Below are positions 49,012-57,961 of a stretch of DNA of 64,000 nucleotides, one piece after another. How positions within the stretch are numbered: position 1 is the stretch's first letter; each line of letters begins with the position of its first letter. The notes beneath the pieces are model-generated. The model made no database searches. It was not told where the DNA came from and saw only the letters and a program-made list of their open reading frames with translations. A program made the translations under genes and the position numbers. The stretch is from JAXLWB01 sp046328715 (lineage in GTDB: Bacteria; Chloroflexota; Anaerolineae; Caldilineales; Caldilineaceae), in the NCBI GenBank assembly GCA_046328715.1, contig JAXLWB010000048.1, positions 1-64,000 on the forward strand. The letters run 5' to 3'.

Positions 49012-50265
49012 ATGGATGCAAAGACTATGGAACAACTTCCCCCCAACTTGACACAGCCAGCGCGCTATGTGTTAGAGATGGCGCGCGAGATTACGCCGGC
49101 AGGCTCCTCGACACAGACCGAACATATACTCTATGCGTTGCTGCAAATTCCGGGGAGCGACACCCGCAAAATCATTGATTCATTGGGCGCAAATAGCCAA
49201 CAGCTATTAGAAATTGTTCGTAGTCGTGTGCGCAATGGGTTGACGGATGCAAACAACACCGAATGGTCCCCTGCTGCGGCTCAGGTGATTGCGCAGGCTT
49301 CGACCCTCGCCTTTCAACAGCGCAGCAAAGAGATTGCCACGCGTCATCTCTTGCTCGCTCTGATGAGTATCGAGAATCCAATGCGCTCTCTGCTCTTTGA
49401 CAACGGCGTATCACTTGCCAAGTTGCAGGATCTGCGCGAGAGCCTCAACGCAACGACCCCAAAGACACAGGCTGCAAGCCCGACGTCGGTGCGCGGTGCG
49501 ATTCAGGTCAGTGGCGTCTTCTGGGGGTTGTTGCTGGCGACTGCGATCTGCGGCTATTTAACCTGGTCGCCTGCCATTCCCAACAAGTCCTTTGCCCTCT
49601 TTCTCTTTGTGACCCTGGGTTGGATTGTCTCGCTTTGTTTGCACGAGTTTGGACATGCTTTCACCGCCTACCTCTTTGGGGATGATTCGGTCTACTTCCG
49701 AGGTTACCTAACCCTAAACCCGCTGCGCTATACCGATCCCTTTATCAGCATTGTCATGCCATTGATTTTTCTGTTGATGGGTGGGCTGGGGCTGCCTGGT
49801 GGGGCGGTTTATGTGGATCGTAGCCGCATTCAAGCGGGGTGGCGACATAGTATGATCTCGCTGGCCGGACCGCTTGCCAACGCTATCGTGGTGGTGATAC
49901 TGTGGCTGGTTTTGATGATCTTGCCGATTTCGATTCAGCGGCAGCATGCAGAGTTTTGGGCGGGAATTTCATTTTTGCTTTTTCTGGAGATGACAGCCAT
50001 TCTCTTCAATTTGATTCCTCTGCCGCCGTTGGATGGTTTCAATATTTTGGCCCCGTATCTACCGCCCTCTATGCAAGGACTGGTCTTTGCACTGCGTCGC
50101 TGGGGCTTCTTCATCCTGATGATGCTCTTTTGGGTCAACAATCCGATCATTCAAGGCTTTTGGATGATGGTGATTCGCATCATGGTTGCGATGCAGATCG
50201 ATGTTGGCTATGCACTGTGGGGCTATGAGCTCTATCGTTTCTGGATCCCTGGCAGTTCGTCCTAG
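49012..50265 (+). CDS. Clp N-terminal domain fused to M50 (site-2) intramembrane protease
   Basis: Protein of 417 residues. Residues about 12-148 are a Clp-N double repeat as in ClpC/ClpB: 'ARYVLEMAREITPAGSSTQTEHILYALLQ', then 'AAQVIAQASTLAFQQRSKEIATRHLLLALM'. After a short linker come several membrane helices with the zinc motif HEFGH at 211-215 and 'NLIPLPPLDG' at 333-342, the second M50 motif supplying the third ligand. Clp-N domains bind adaptors and substrates, so here one may feed substrates to a membrane protease. A TACAAT box lies about 30 bases before the ATG. It is immediately followed by the Nudix gene. Confidence 0.9.
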   Translation: MDAKTMEQLPPNLTQPARYVLEMAREITPAGSSTQTEHILYALLQIPGSDTRKIIDSLGANSQQLLEIVRSRVRNGLTDANNTEWSPAAAQVIAQASTLAFQQRSKEIATRHLLLALMSIENPMRSLLFDNGVSLAKLQDLRESLNATTPKTQAASPTSVRGAIQVSGVFWGLLLATAICGYLTWSPAIPNKSFALFLFVTLGWIVSLCLHEFGHAFTAYLFGDDSVYFRGYLTLNPLRYTDPFISIVMPLIFLLMGGLGLPGGAVYVDRSRIQAGWRHSMISLAGPLANAIVVVILWLVLMILPISIQRQHAEFWAGISFLLFLEMTAILFNLIPLPPLDGFNILAPYLPPSMQGLVFALRRWGFFILMMLFWVNNPIIQGFWMMVIRIMVAMQIDVGYALWGYELYRFWIPGSSS

Positions 50266-50267
50266 CC

Positions 50268-50825
50268 ATGCCGCAACCTTCGTTGCCCCAGTCCCATGCC
50301 GCTCCTCGCCGCCTGAACCGCCAGACGATCTACGAAAATTCGTGGGTCAATCTATACGTCGATCGGGTTGAGTTTCCGGGTGGGCGCATTATCGAGCGCC
50401 ATCACGTCATCCACTTTGACAAGGATTCTGTGGCGGCGTTGGCGGAAAACGCGCAATGCCAGTTGCTGCTGGTTGAGTCTTATCGTTATATTACGGGAAC
50501 GGTGGAATGGGAACTGCCAGCCGGACGAATGGAAGAAGGCGAAACTGCATTGAGCGGGGCCGAACGTGAAGTGCTTGAGGAGTCGGGCTACGCCAGTGTC
50601 GATCATCGCCTGATCCACACCTTTTATGGCCTGATTGGGATCAGCAACATCGTCCATCACCTTGTTCATTGTCGGGTCACTGAACAGGTAGCTGACTTTG
50701 ACGCCAACGAAGTGCGCAGCGTGCGCTGGTTTGCGCATAGCGAAATCGAGTCGATGATTGACCAAGGGCAGATCCGTGATGCGTATACACTGATTGGACT
50801 ATTGTTCTGGCTACGAGGGAAATAG
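50268..50825 (+). CDS. Nudix hydrolase, ADP-ribose pyrophosphatase-like
   Basis: Protein of 185 residues. The Nudix box is complete: G-x5-E-x7-REVLEESGY, starting in 'PAGRMEEGETALSGAEREV'. 'YRYITGTVEWELPAG' before it is typical of ADP-ribose/nucleotide-sugar pyrophosphatases. The ATG is 3 bases after the M50 gene stop, so the two are coupled. Confidence 0.9.
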   Translation: MPQPSLPQSHAAPRRLNRQTIYENSWVNLYVDRVEFPGGRIIERHHVIHFDKDSVAALAENAQCQLLLVESYRYITGTVEWELPAGRMEEGETALSGAEREVLEESGYASVDHRLIHTFYGLIGISNIVHHLVHCRVTEQVADFDANEVRSVRWFAHSEIESMIDQGQIRDAYTLIGLLFWLRGK

Positions 50826-50885
50826 CAAAGGGCAAGTTGCAGGTGGCAGAGAAAATGCGTTTGCAACCTGCAACTTGCCCCTTGC
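50825..50885. repeat. 20-bp hairpin between convergent Nudix and glycosyltransferase genes
   Basis: GCAAAGGGCAAGTTGCAGGT (50825-50844) matches the complement of 50866-50885 at 19 of 20 positions. The arms consist of GCAAGTT/GCAGGTT-like 7-bp words, as at 24135-24187 and 52446-52577. It abuts both stop codons and probably ends both transcripts. Confidence 0.65.
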
Positions 50886-51838
50886 TACATTCGATCCAAC
50901 TTCTTTTCGACCTCTCGAATTCTTTCACCTTGGCTGACAATCAATTCTGCCAAAAAGCCGACGAGCAGCAGTAAAAAGCTGATAATCGCCAAAATGCCCG
51001 CTGCGATAAAGATCGGGCGTTGTTGCGTTTGCGTAAAGAGGTAGAGCCCGGTTAAGTAGAGAAAGATGAGTGCGCTCACGACAATCCCTGTGAGCCCCAG
51101 TCCACCAAAAAAGCGCATCGGCTTCTGACTAAAGGTCAGCAAAAACTTGACTACCAACACATCCAAAAAGCTGATAGGGATGCGTTCCCAACCGAATTTG
51201 CTGCTGCCCGCACGCCGTAGCTTGTAACCGGTCTTGACCTCACCCACTTTGAAGCCGTTGTGAACTGCGATCATCAACAGGAAACGATGCCAATCACTGC
51301 GCAAAGCGGGAAAGCTCTCAACCACCTCGCGGCGCATCGCTTTGATCCAGTTGCCATCGTGTACGGGAACGCCAGCCATCGATCGCATCACGAAGTTGTA
51401 GACCGCGCTGGCCAGCACCTTGCCATCATTGCGCCCTTGCCGCCAACCGGCCACCACGTCCAGCCCATTCTTCAGCATATGGCGGACCAGGATCGGAATA
51501 TCCTCCAATGGGTCACTCTCCATATCGGCTGGAATCAAAATGATGATATCTCCATGGCTGGCGCTAAACATCCGTTGCAACCCGGCAGTCATGCCCCGGC
51601 TGCGGCGGTTGACAAAGACGGTGAGCGAGGGAAACCGTTCCTGCAAGCCAGAGAGGACTGCCGCAGTGCCATCGCTGCTGCCATCGTTGACAACCAGCAC
51701 TTCGCCTTTCATCTCTAGTTGCTCAAAAGCGAGATAGCTACGTTCGACCACATCGGCGATGGTAGATGCTTCGTTCCTCGCAGGCACAACGACACTGAGG
51801 GTGAGTAATTCATTCATGGGTCGGAAGAGGTTACACAA
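50885..51838 (-). CDS. glycosyltransferase family 2 (dolichol-phosphate mannose synthase-like)
   Basis: Protein of 317 residues. GT2 domain: 'LSVVVPARNEASTIADVVERS', 'EVLVVNDGSSDGTAAVL', the metal site 'IIILIPADMESDP' and 'VAGWRQGRNDGKVLASAVYNFVMR'. Two membrane helices follow in the last 80 residues, then a basic/acidic tail. Such enzymes charge polyprenyl phosphate with sugars used by GT-C transferases like those in this window. It overlaps the acetyltransferase gene upstream by 8 bases. Confidence 0.9.
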   Translation of the reverse strand: MCNLFRPMNELLTLSVVVPARNEASTIADVVERSYLAFEQLEMKGEVLVVNDGSSDGTAAVLSGLQERFPSLTVFVNRRSRGMTAGLQRMFSASHGDIIILIPADMESDPLEDIPILVRHMLKNGLDVVAGWRQGRNDGKVLASAVYNFVMRSMAGVPVHDGNWIKAMRREVVESFPALRSDWHRFLLMIAVHNGFKVGEVKTGYKLRRAGSSKFGWERIPISFLDVLVVKFLLTFSQKPMRFFGGLGLTGIVVSALIFLYLTGLYLFTQTQQRPIFIAAGILAIISFLLLLVGFLAELIVSQGERIREVEKKLDRM

Positions 51839-52388
51839 ACTCCTCGCTCGTGATACCCAACACCAATTCGTCCCAATAGCGGCCTTCGGTATAGATCATA
51901 CGCCGCAGACGACCTTCGTGTTGAAAGCCGAGCGCTTCGTGTAGTAGAAGTGAGCCTTTGTTAAATTCGTAAATGTGAACTGTGCACTTTTGATAGCGAA
52001 GTTCAGCAAAATAGTAACGTAAGAGCAGGCGGATCGCTTCGCTGGCATAGCCTTTGCGCCAGGCTTGGCGCCGAATGGCGATACCGTATTTGAATGTACC
52101 AGAGCGTGTATCGCAAGAATGGGTATTAAGCGTTCCCACGAGCTCGGCGGCATAGTCGGCGGTTGCTATGGTTTCAATGGCAAAGCGATATTCATCACCT
52201 TTGCTGCCCGAGAGCGCTTGCTCCTGTGTCCATCGCTTTACAAATTCCGATGAAACCGGTACGGGAATCGCCCAACTTTGGCGCGCAGTGTCGCTATCCT
52301 CGTTCCAAAGGTGAAAATGCTCCCAATCGGTGGCTTCGACGCCACGCAGACGAACGAGTCTACCCTGAAAAATATTGTACTGTTCCAT
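51831..52388 (-). CDS. RimJ/RimL-type GNAT acetyltransferase
   Basis: Protein of 185 residues from the ATG at 52388. It opens 'GRLVRLRGVEATDWEHFHLWNEDSD' and has 'YGIAIRRQAWRKGYASEAIRLLLRYYFAELRYQKCTVHIYEFNKGSLLLHEALGFQHEGRLR', the acetyl-CoA site and tail of the RimJ/L group. A perfect TATAAT ends 6 bases before this ATG, so the message may lack a leader; the six extra codons of the longer frame would lie in the promoter. The substrate is unknown. Confidence 0.88.
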   Translation of the reverse strand: MEQYNIFQGRLVRLRGVEATDWEHFHLWNEDSDTARQSWAIPVPVSSEFVKRWTQEQALSGSKGDEYRFAIETIATADYAAELVGTLNTHSCDTRSGTFKYGIAIRRQAWRKGYASEAIRLLLRYYFAELRYQKCTVHIYEFNKGSLLLHEALGFQHEGRLRRMIYTEGRYWDELVLGITSEEFV

Positions 52389-52445
52389 ACATCTATTATA
52401 ACGCATGATAGAGCAAGTTCCGTTTTATTCAGGAGAAAAAGTGAT

Positions 52446-52577
52446 GATGACGTAGGCGGCAAGTAGCAAGTTGCAAGTTGCAGGTTGCAGGTTGCATTCT
52501 TTGACACTTTTTGCTACCCGCCACTTGCCATTTGCCACTTGCCACTTGCCACCTGTGATCTACAACACTACGTCATC
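52446..52577. repeat. heptamer tandem arrays inside an inverted repeat
   Basis: Left array: GCAAGTT twice and GCAGGTT twice in exact 7-bp register (52466-52493). Right array: CCACTTG, CCATTTG, CCACTTG, CCACTTG, CCACCTG (52521-52555). The two are roughly complementary. Perfect 10-bp ends GATGACGTAG (52446-52455) and CTACGTCATC (52568-52577) enclose them. This resembles the heptameric short tandem repeats known from cyanobacteria. It lies in the spacer before the giant secreted protein gene. Confidence 0.75.
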
Positions 52578-52688
52578 GTTGCGTAAGGTATCGTGTGTAG
52601 AATGTCTTTATTCTATCCTAAAGGTGAACCATTCCCGACGCTTTGGTAGAGGAGATAACGGTCAACCCACCAATACTTCTTTTGATCC

Positions 52689-52718
52689 GTGACAGAGCAG
52701 TAAATCGATTGCTATACT
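52689..52718 (+). promoter_or_regulatory. promoter of the giant secreted protein gene
   Basis: GTGACA (52689-52694), an 18-base spacer and TATACT (52713-52718) precede the ATG at 52878, giving a leader of about 150 bases. An untypical open frame in the leader encodes a protein-like tail (VYDAGNERVADWQDGTFVLA) ending at about 52868. It may be a gene remnant. Confidence 0.45.
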
Positions 52719-52877
52719 CCACACAGCATTAATGTTTGTCTTCGGCAGGATGTAGTCCTGTAGCGATTCAAACTAGCTCAAACTTGTACCCGTGTGCCGT
52801 ATACGATGCTGGCAACGAGCGGGTCGCAGATTGGCAAGATGGTACCTTTGTGTTGGCTTTGCCTTGAAGGAATAAAT

Positions 52878-55800
52878 ATGAACGCTCGACACTATTTTCG
52901 ATTCTTATTTTCTTTGCTGATGGTTTGTACCTTGGCTCTTAATATCGTTCTTCCGCTATTTGCTGATGAAACTGAAGAACTTGCAGAAAGCGATTCGGCA
53001 CCCCTTATTATGACTGCGGATGCGGATAGCACATCCAGCACCGACGAAACTGCGGTGGGTGCGGTTACCATTCAGGTGAATATTCCGATCGATCAGGAAG
53101 ATGCTCTCAACTCGAAACAGCCAGCAGACAAATCAAATTGTTCGTTGCGCGAAGCGTTGCAAGCCTTGTACATTGAAAAAGCCGGGCAGGGTTGTGGCAT
53201 TGTGCCACAGGATGCTTCGGAATATGTGCTGGATATGATGCCTGGCACCTATAAGCTGACCATCAAAAAGGAGTTGCCGCACATCACTCGCAAATTAACC
53301 ATCAACGGCAAAAACAAATCGATCACGATCGATGGTGGCGGCAGCGGACCCAATATAGGCGAACTGGACAGAGATAACAGCATTTTTCTGGTCAAAAGTG
53401 GTGGGCGGCTTATCCTCAATCAGATTATTCTAAAACATGGATTGTCAAATGCTGGTGGTGCCATTCGCAACGAAGCAAATCTTTCCATCAAGGACAGCAT
53501 TATTCGTGAGAATGCCAGTAAGGGTGAAGGCGGGGCAATTTACAGCACTGGAACAACCATTATTGAAAACACCCTGTTTCAAGACAATTTTGCGTTGACC
53601 GAAGGTGGCGCAATCTCATCGGGTGGGCAGGACCTTTGGATCAAAAAGTCGAGCTTTGTCGAGAACAGCAGTGCAAAAGGTGGCGGCGCGCTCACCTGTA
53701 ACTCGGGTGGTGCCACCATATGTGACATTCGCGAGACGACCTTTGTCCAAAATCAAGTGACAAACTTGCTCCTCAACTGGGATCAATATGATATCTTGAC
53801 TGATGGTTCGATTGGTGGAGCGATCAAGAACTATGGTCGCTTCTATGGTGAAAAACTTTCCTTTCAGAAGAATTTTACTCAGTACAGCAAAGGGGGCGGT
53901 GCCTTTGCCAACAAAGCAAGCAACGATGCCTATCTGGTCGATTCTGCTTTTGAAGACAATCACGCCGATCCTCATACACCAGAAATTCCATACGCATTTG
54001 GCGGTGCTATCTATAACGAAGGCGATCTGCACTTGGTGCGTGTCTCTGTCCATGACAACAAGGCAATTGTCGCTGGCGGCGTCTTTAACCGTGGCGATGC
54101 CTTGACCATGGCCAATGTCACCATCAGCAATAATCAGGCGACCTATCACGGTGGTTTTGCCAACGGCAGCCCGCTTCATCCCAATAGTCAATTTGCTATT
54201 GCCTATCTTTATCATGTCACCCACACCGAAAATAAAGATCAAGTGGATGGCAAGTCACAGATAGCCACGCTGACCCAACTGAATGTTTATCTCTCCAACT
54301 CGATCATTGATGGCGGCTGTCTAGGTGGAAAATTCTACACCTACGGCGGCAATATCTTTGGCAAATTTTGCGACACAACCGACGAGCCAAATGTTGACCC
54401 ATTTGCTGACTACAAAGGCACGGATGGCAATGTGGGCGTGCAAGGGTTGACCTTTAATGGCGGACCAGAATTGGATGCCGGTTTCTACACTCAGCGGTTG
54501 GATGGCAACAGCCCTGCGATTGATGCTTCGCGCGATGGCATTTTTGGCTGCTTACAAGAAGATGTGAACAAGCGCGATGCACGCAATGCCGAACGCAATA
54601 CTCAACCACCCAATAAGTGCGATTCAGGTGCATTTGAACAAGGCTCGATCCCTCCTAAGTTCAAGGCAGAGATTGTGCCAGGCGAAAACAAAGACACCGT
54701 GATCGGTGGTGGCGCAGGTGGCAGCCAGGGTACTGTCTACTTCCGAGTGTACCAAGATTTGGGTATGAGCTTCCAACAACAGACACTCGACCTGACCAAT
54801 GATGGTGGCGGTTCGATCCAATACGAAGCGATTCTTGAAGATAATGACAGCGGACGCTTCTCGTTAGGGGGCGATCTGACGGGCGGGTTGCTCAAAGGCA
54901 CCCATAAATTGCTCAACCTAACCTGTACCTCTTCACAAAAGAGTGTGCGCTACGGCATGTTGCTCTTGAAGACTGATTTACAAGATAAAAAAGAGATTCG
55001 CTACAAGTTGAGCTGTGTGACCACCGATTTTAACCATCCTAGTGCGGCGCCTAATCAGGAACCAGGCCCGATCACCTCTGGCGAGGGGACACCAGGGAAT
55101 GCAAACACGACCCAGTTTGAAGTAGGCGCACATAGCAACCAGCCCACAACCTTGAGCGCATCTACTAATGACAGCGGCAATGGCGCAGTGAGCGTTGGTG
55201 CTGCCAAACAAGTGGTGAATGCTGCCGATGGCGAACAACCCTTGGGCACAGATGCCCCTATTACACTCAACAAGGGCGAAAAAGCGATCGTCACGATCAC
55301 TTGCACGCCGCCGACACCTGGGCTTTTCTTTGGCACAGTGCAAATTGCCACCAACGACCCCGATCGCCCGACCCTGACCTACAATGTCTCGTGTGAAGGG
55401 GCTTATCCACCTACTGCCGAAAAGCTCAACCCGGCTGGGTTGTCGCAAGCTTCGCCAGTCTTCAACTCTTGGGGCATTGCAGTGAGCCCGGATGGGAAAC
55501 AGCTATTGGCAGGTGGAAGCGCAGATACGCTGCAACTATTTAGCCGTAACACAGCAACTGGCGAATTGAGTGCTGGTAATAAATTCGCCATCCAGGGCAT
55601 GGGCAGTATCTATGACATTGAGTACAGTGTCGATGGCAATTTTGTCTATTATGCAAGTCGATCCGGCGATGGTGTAGCTGTGTTGAGCCGAGCTGCAGAT
55701 GGCTCATTGTCGCAAACACAACTCTTTACGGCTACCTCAAAGTATATCTGCGGATTTTTCAACAATATGTTGAAGCTCTGCTCAATTCCTTCGCTGGACG

Positions 55801-57881
55801 GCGCTTTTGCACTCGATCTTAGCCCTGACGGTGAAAATCTCTACGTGGTCAGTGATGTGGGAGGTGGACTTACCGTCTTTTCACGCAATGTTCTCAGTGG
55901 AACGATCTATCCTACCCAAATCTTCACCGAGACGATCGAGGGCGCAGATCTGTTGACTGCTGCTGGAGATGTCTTGGTCAGCCCCGATGGCAAAAATGTC
56001 TATGTCACGACTCGTTCGGGCAATAAGTTAATTGTCTTTACCCGTGACTTGGAAACAGGCAGACTTTTCTTCTTGCGCGCCTATGTGGATGGCGTAGGCG
56101 GCTTCAACTTTTTGGGCTTCCCGGGCAACATGGCGATAAGCAGCGATGGTAAGTTTCTCTATGTGCCAAGTTACGGCGATAATGTGCTGAATATCTTCAA
56201 ACGTGCCGAAGGCGATGGAGCGTTGGAATTGGTTGACGCAGTGCTGCCAATGGATGGCGTCTTTTCTGTCGACCTTAGCCACGACCCCGATAATCTGCGG
56301 CTGGTTGCTTCCTTATACGATGGCGATGCAGTCAAGGTTTTTCAACGTGATCGCGAAACAGGCAAACTGACCTTGCTCGACTCCTATGAGAATGGTGCCG
56401 ATGGAGCAATCGACACCCCAGTTCGTTTGGCCTCCAGCCCCGATGACCAGAGTGTCTATACCTCGTTATGGAGCAGTAAGGGTGTGCGCCACTTTCAAAC
56501 AGTGCACCACACGCCCGATCTCTTCTCGATGTCGCCTGCGTCGGTCAAGGTCGCCAGTGGCAATTTCACCCTATCGGTCAATGGTTCACGCTTTTATCCT
56601 GGTTCGGTCGTCACTTGGAATGGAGCCGCCTTGCCAACGACCTTTGTCAACGAACATTTCCTGCAAGCGAGCGTGCCAGGGGCCAACATCGGCGCAGCGG
56701 GCAGCGCGACGATTAAGGTACACACTCCTACCCCCGGCGGTGGTGATTCGGCAGGGCTGAGCTTTGCTATAACAGCACCGAATCAAGCGGGCGTTCCTTC
56801 GATCGAAAGCATCACCCCACCTGCCATCACAGCCGGCAGTGGCGATTTGGCACTGTTGATCAAAGGCTTCAACTTTACACCGCAGACCGTTGCACAACTT
56901 AACAACAAGAATGTGGCGACTACCTATGTCAATGAATCAACTCTCATGGCACTGTTGCTGGCGAGCGATCTCCAGGTTGACGGTCCGATGGGTGTCACGG
57001 TGTTGAATAACAGCGCACTGCTTGCTAGCGAGGTGAGCGCAGAAGATGCCACGGTCAAATCAAAGCCGATGCGTTTTGAAAGTGCTGGAAGCGGAGAAGT
57101 GATGCAACCTGCGATTAGCACACTTTCGCCCAGCGCCAGCAAGGTCAGCACCGAAACGGTTTGGGTCATGGTCAATGGTTATAACTTTAGCAACTCAGCC
57201 GATGCGCCCACTCAGGCCTATTGGAATGGTCAAAGCCGCCCGACTGTTGTCATCAATGCCAAAACGCTGATGTTCCAAACTACAGCAAACGATCTACTCA
57301 AGGCGGGGAAAGCCTCTGTGCAACTCAATACCCTGGGCGCTGGACAATCGAACAAACTCAGTTTCACCATTCAGAATGCGAATGATAACCCATTGCCCAC
57401 CGCTACAAGCTATTCGTCGGAACTTGCTGGCAATCAGTGGAAGCTAACGATCAATGGCGAGAACTTTGTCAGCGGCGCAAAAGTGCGTTATAACGGCGCA
57501 GATCGCAACGCCACCTTTATCAGTGCCTATCAGTTGGCAATCACACTTTCCGCAAGTGAAGGGAAAAATGGTGGCGTCCTGCGAGTCGTCAACCCGGCAC
57601 CGGGCGGCGGCTCCTCTAACGACCTAGTGATGACGTCGTTGGGTACGCTCCGAGTGATCTACGTACCGCTTTTGACCAACGGCAAGGCAGTGCTCGAAGC
57701 GGCCGCCGGTGAGCCAACCCAGAATTCCTGCGCTGAGGGCAGTTGTGACGACACAGATCCAACAGATCAACAGCCAGCGGCGACTCCGGAGCAGAACGCA
57801 GATATCGTTGAGCAACAACCTGCCACCAGCCACGAAGCAGAGGTAGCGCAAAGCGTCTATCTGCCAGTGGTAAGTCGATAA
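52878..57881 (+). CDS. giant secreted beta-helix/propeller/IPT-domain surface protein
   Basis: Protein of 1667 residues; the ATG at 52878 has AAGGA 7 bases upstream (a longer frame to 52794 is unsupported). Signal peptide 'FLFSLLMVCTLALNIVLPLFA'. Parts in order: a right-handed beta-helix (about 60-590) opening with 'CSLREALQALYIEKAGQGC', full of 'GGAIxNxGxLxI' turns and ending with a choice-of-anchor-Q style 'GAFEQG'; choice-of-anchor-D-like repeats (to about 840); a beta-propeller with repeated 'SPDGKxxY' or 'LSPDGENLYVVS' blades (about 860-1200); four to five IPT/TIG domains ('PASVKVASGNFTLSVNGSRFYPGSVVTWNG' type). The tail is Pro/Thr/Gln rich and ends VYLPVVSR. A related IYVPLL segment lies about 60 residues earlier. 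It is probably displayed or attached at the cell surface. Confidence 0.88.
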   Translation: MNARHYFRFLFSLLMVCTLALNIVLPLFADETEELAESDSAPLIMTADADSTSSTDETAVGAVTIQVNIPIDQEDALNSKQPADKSNCSLREALQALYIEKAGQGCGIVPQDASEYVLDMMPGTYKLTIKKELPHITRKLTINGKNKSITIDGGGSGPNIGELDRDNSIFLVKSGGRLILNQIILKHGLSNAGGAIRNEANLSIKDSIIRENASKGEGGAIYSTGTTIIENTLFQDNFALTEGGAISSGGQDLWIKKSSFVENSSAKGGGALTCNSGGATICDIRETTFVQNQVTNLLLNWDQYDILTDGSIGGAIKNYGRFYGEKLSFQKNFTQYSKGGGAFANKASNDAYLVDSAFEDNHADPHTPEIPYAFGGAIYNEGDLHLVRVSVHDNKAIVAGGVFNRGDALTMANVTISNNQATYHGGFANGSPLHPNSQFAIAYLYHVTHTENKDQVDGKSQIATLTQLNVYLSNSIIDGGCLGGKFYTYGGNIFGKFCDTTDEPNVDPFADYKGTDGNVGVQGLTFNGGPELDAGFYTQRLDGNSPAIDASRDGIFGCLQEDVNKRDARNAERNTQPPNKCDSGAFEQGSIPPKFKAEIVPGENKDTVIGGGAGGSQGTVYFRVYQDLGMSFQQQTLDLTNDGGGSIQYEAILEDNDSGRFSLGGDLTGGLLKGTHKLLNLTCTSSQKSVRYGMLLLKTDLQDKKEIRYKLSCVTTDFNHPSAAPNQEPGPITSGEGTPGNANTTQFEVGAHSNQPTTLSASTNDSGNGAVSVGAAKQVVNAADGEQPLGTDAPITLNKGEKAIVTITCTPPTPGLFFGTVQIATNDPDRPTLTYNVSCEGAYPPTAEKLNPAGLSQASPVFNSWGIAVSPDGKQLLAGGSADTLQLFSRNTATGELSAGNKFAIQGMGSIYDIEYSVDGNFVYYASRSGDGVAVLSRAADGSLSQTQLFTATSKYICGFFNNMLKLCSIPSLDGAFALDLSPDGENLYVVSDVGGGLTVFSRNVLSGTIYPTQIFTETIEGADLLTAAGDVLVSPDGKNVYVTTRSGNKLIVFTRDLETGRLFFLRAYVDGVGGFNFLGFPGNMAISSDGKFLYVPSYGDNVLNIFKRAEGDGALELVDAVLPMDGVFSVDLSHDPDNLRLVASLYDGDAVKVFQRDRETGKLTLLDSYENGADGAIDTPVRLASSPDDQSVYTSLWSSKGVRHFQTVHHTPDLFSMSPASVKVASGNFTLSVNGSRFYPGSVVTWNGAALPTTFVNEHFLQASVPGANIGAAGSATIKVHTPTPGGGDSAGLSFAITAPNQAGVPSIESITPPAITAGSGDLALLIKGFNFTPQTVAQLNNKNVATTYVNESTLMALLLASDLQVDGPMGVTVLNNSALLASEVSAEDATVKSKPMRFESAGSGEVMQPAISTLSPSASKVSTETVWVMVNGYNFSNSADAPTQAYWNGQSRPTVVINAKTLMFQTTANDLLKAGKASVQLNTLGAGQSNKLSFTIQNANDNPLPTATSYSSELAGNQWKLTINGENFVSGAKVRYNGADRNATFISAYQLAITLSASEGKNGGVLRVVNPAPGGGSSNDLVMTSLGTLRVIYVPLLTNGKAVLEAAAGEPTQNSCAEGSCDDTDPTDQQPAATPEQNADIVEQQPATSHEAEVAQSVYLPVVSR

Positions 57882-57961
57882 TGTAAAAATTGCGGATAGC
57901 GAATTGGGAGTCATAGCTTAACTCGCAATTCGCTATTCACAGATTAGTCAAGGATGGTTTT

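Noticed and set aside
52466..52555. Tandem repeats considered as a CRISPR array
   Set aside because: Units are 7 bp without spacers and no cas gene is present.
52800..52877. Leader of the giant protein gene with a GGGTCGCAGA string resembling part of a c-di-GMP-I riboswitch
   Set aside because: The remaining conserved parts (tetraloop receptor, paired stems) are missing; the match is a short coincidence.
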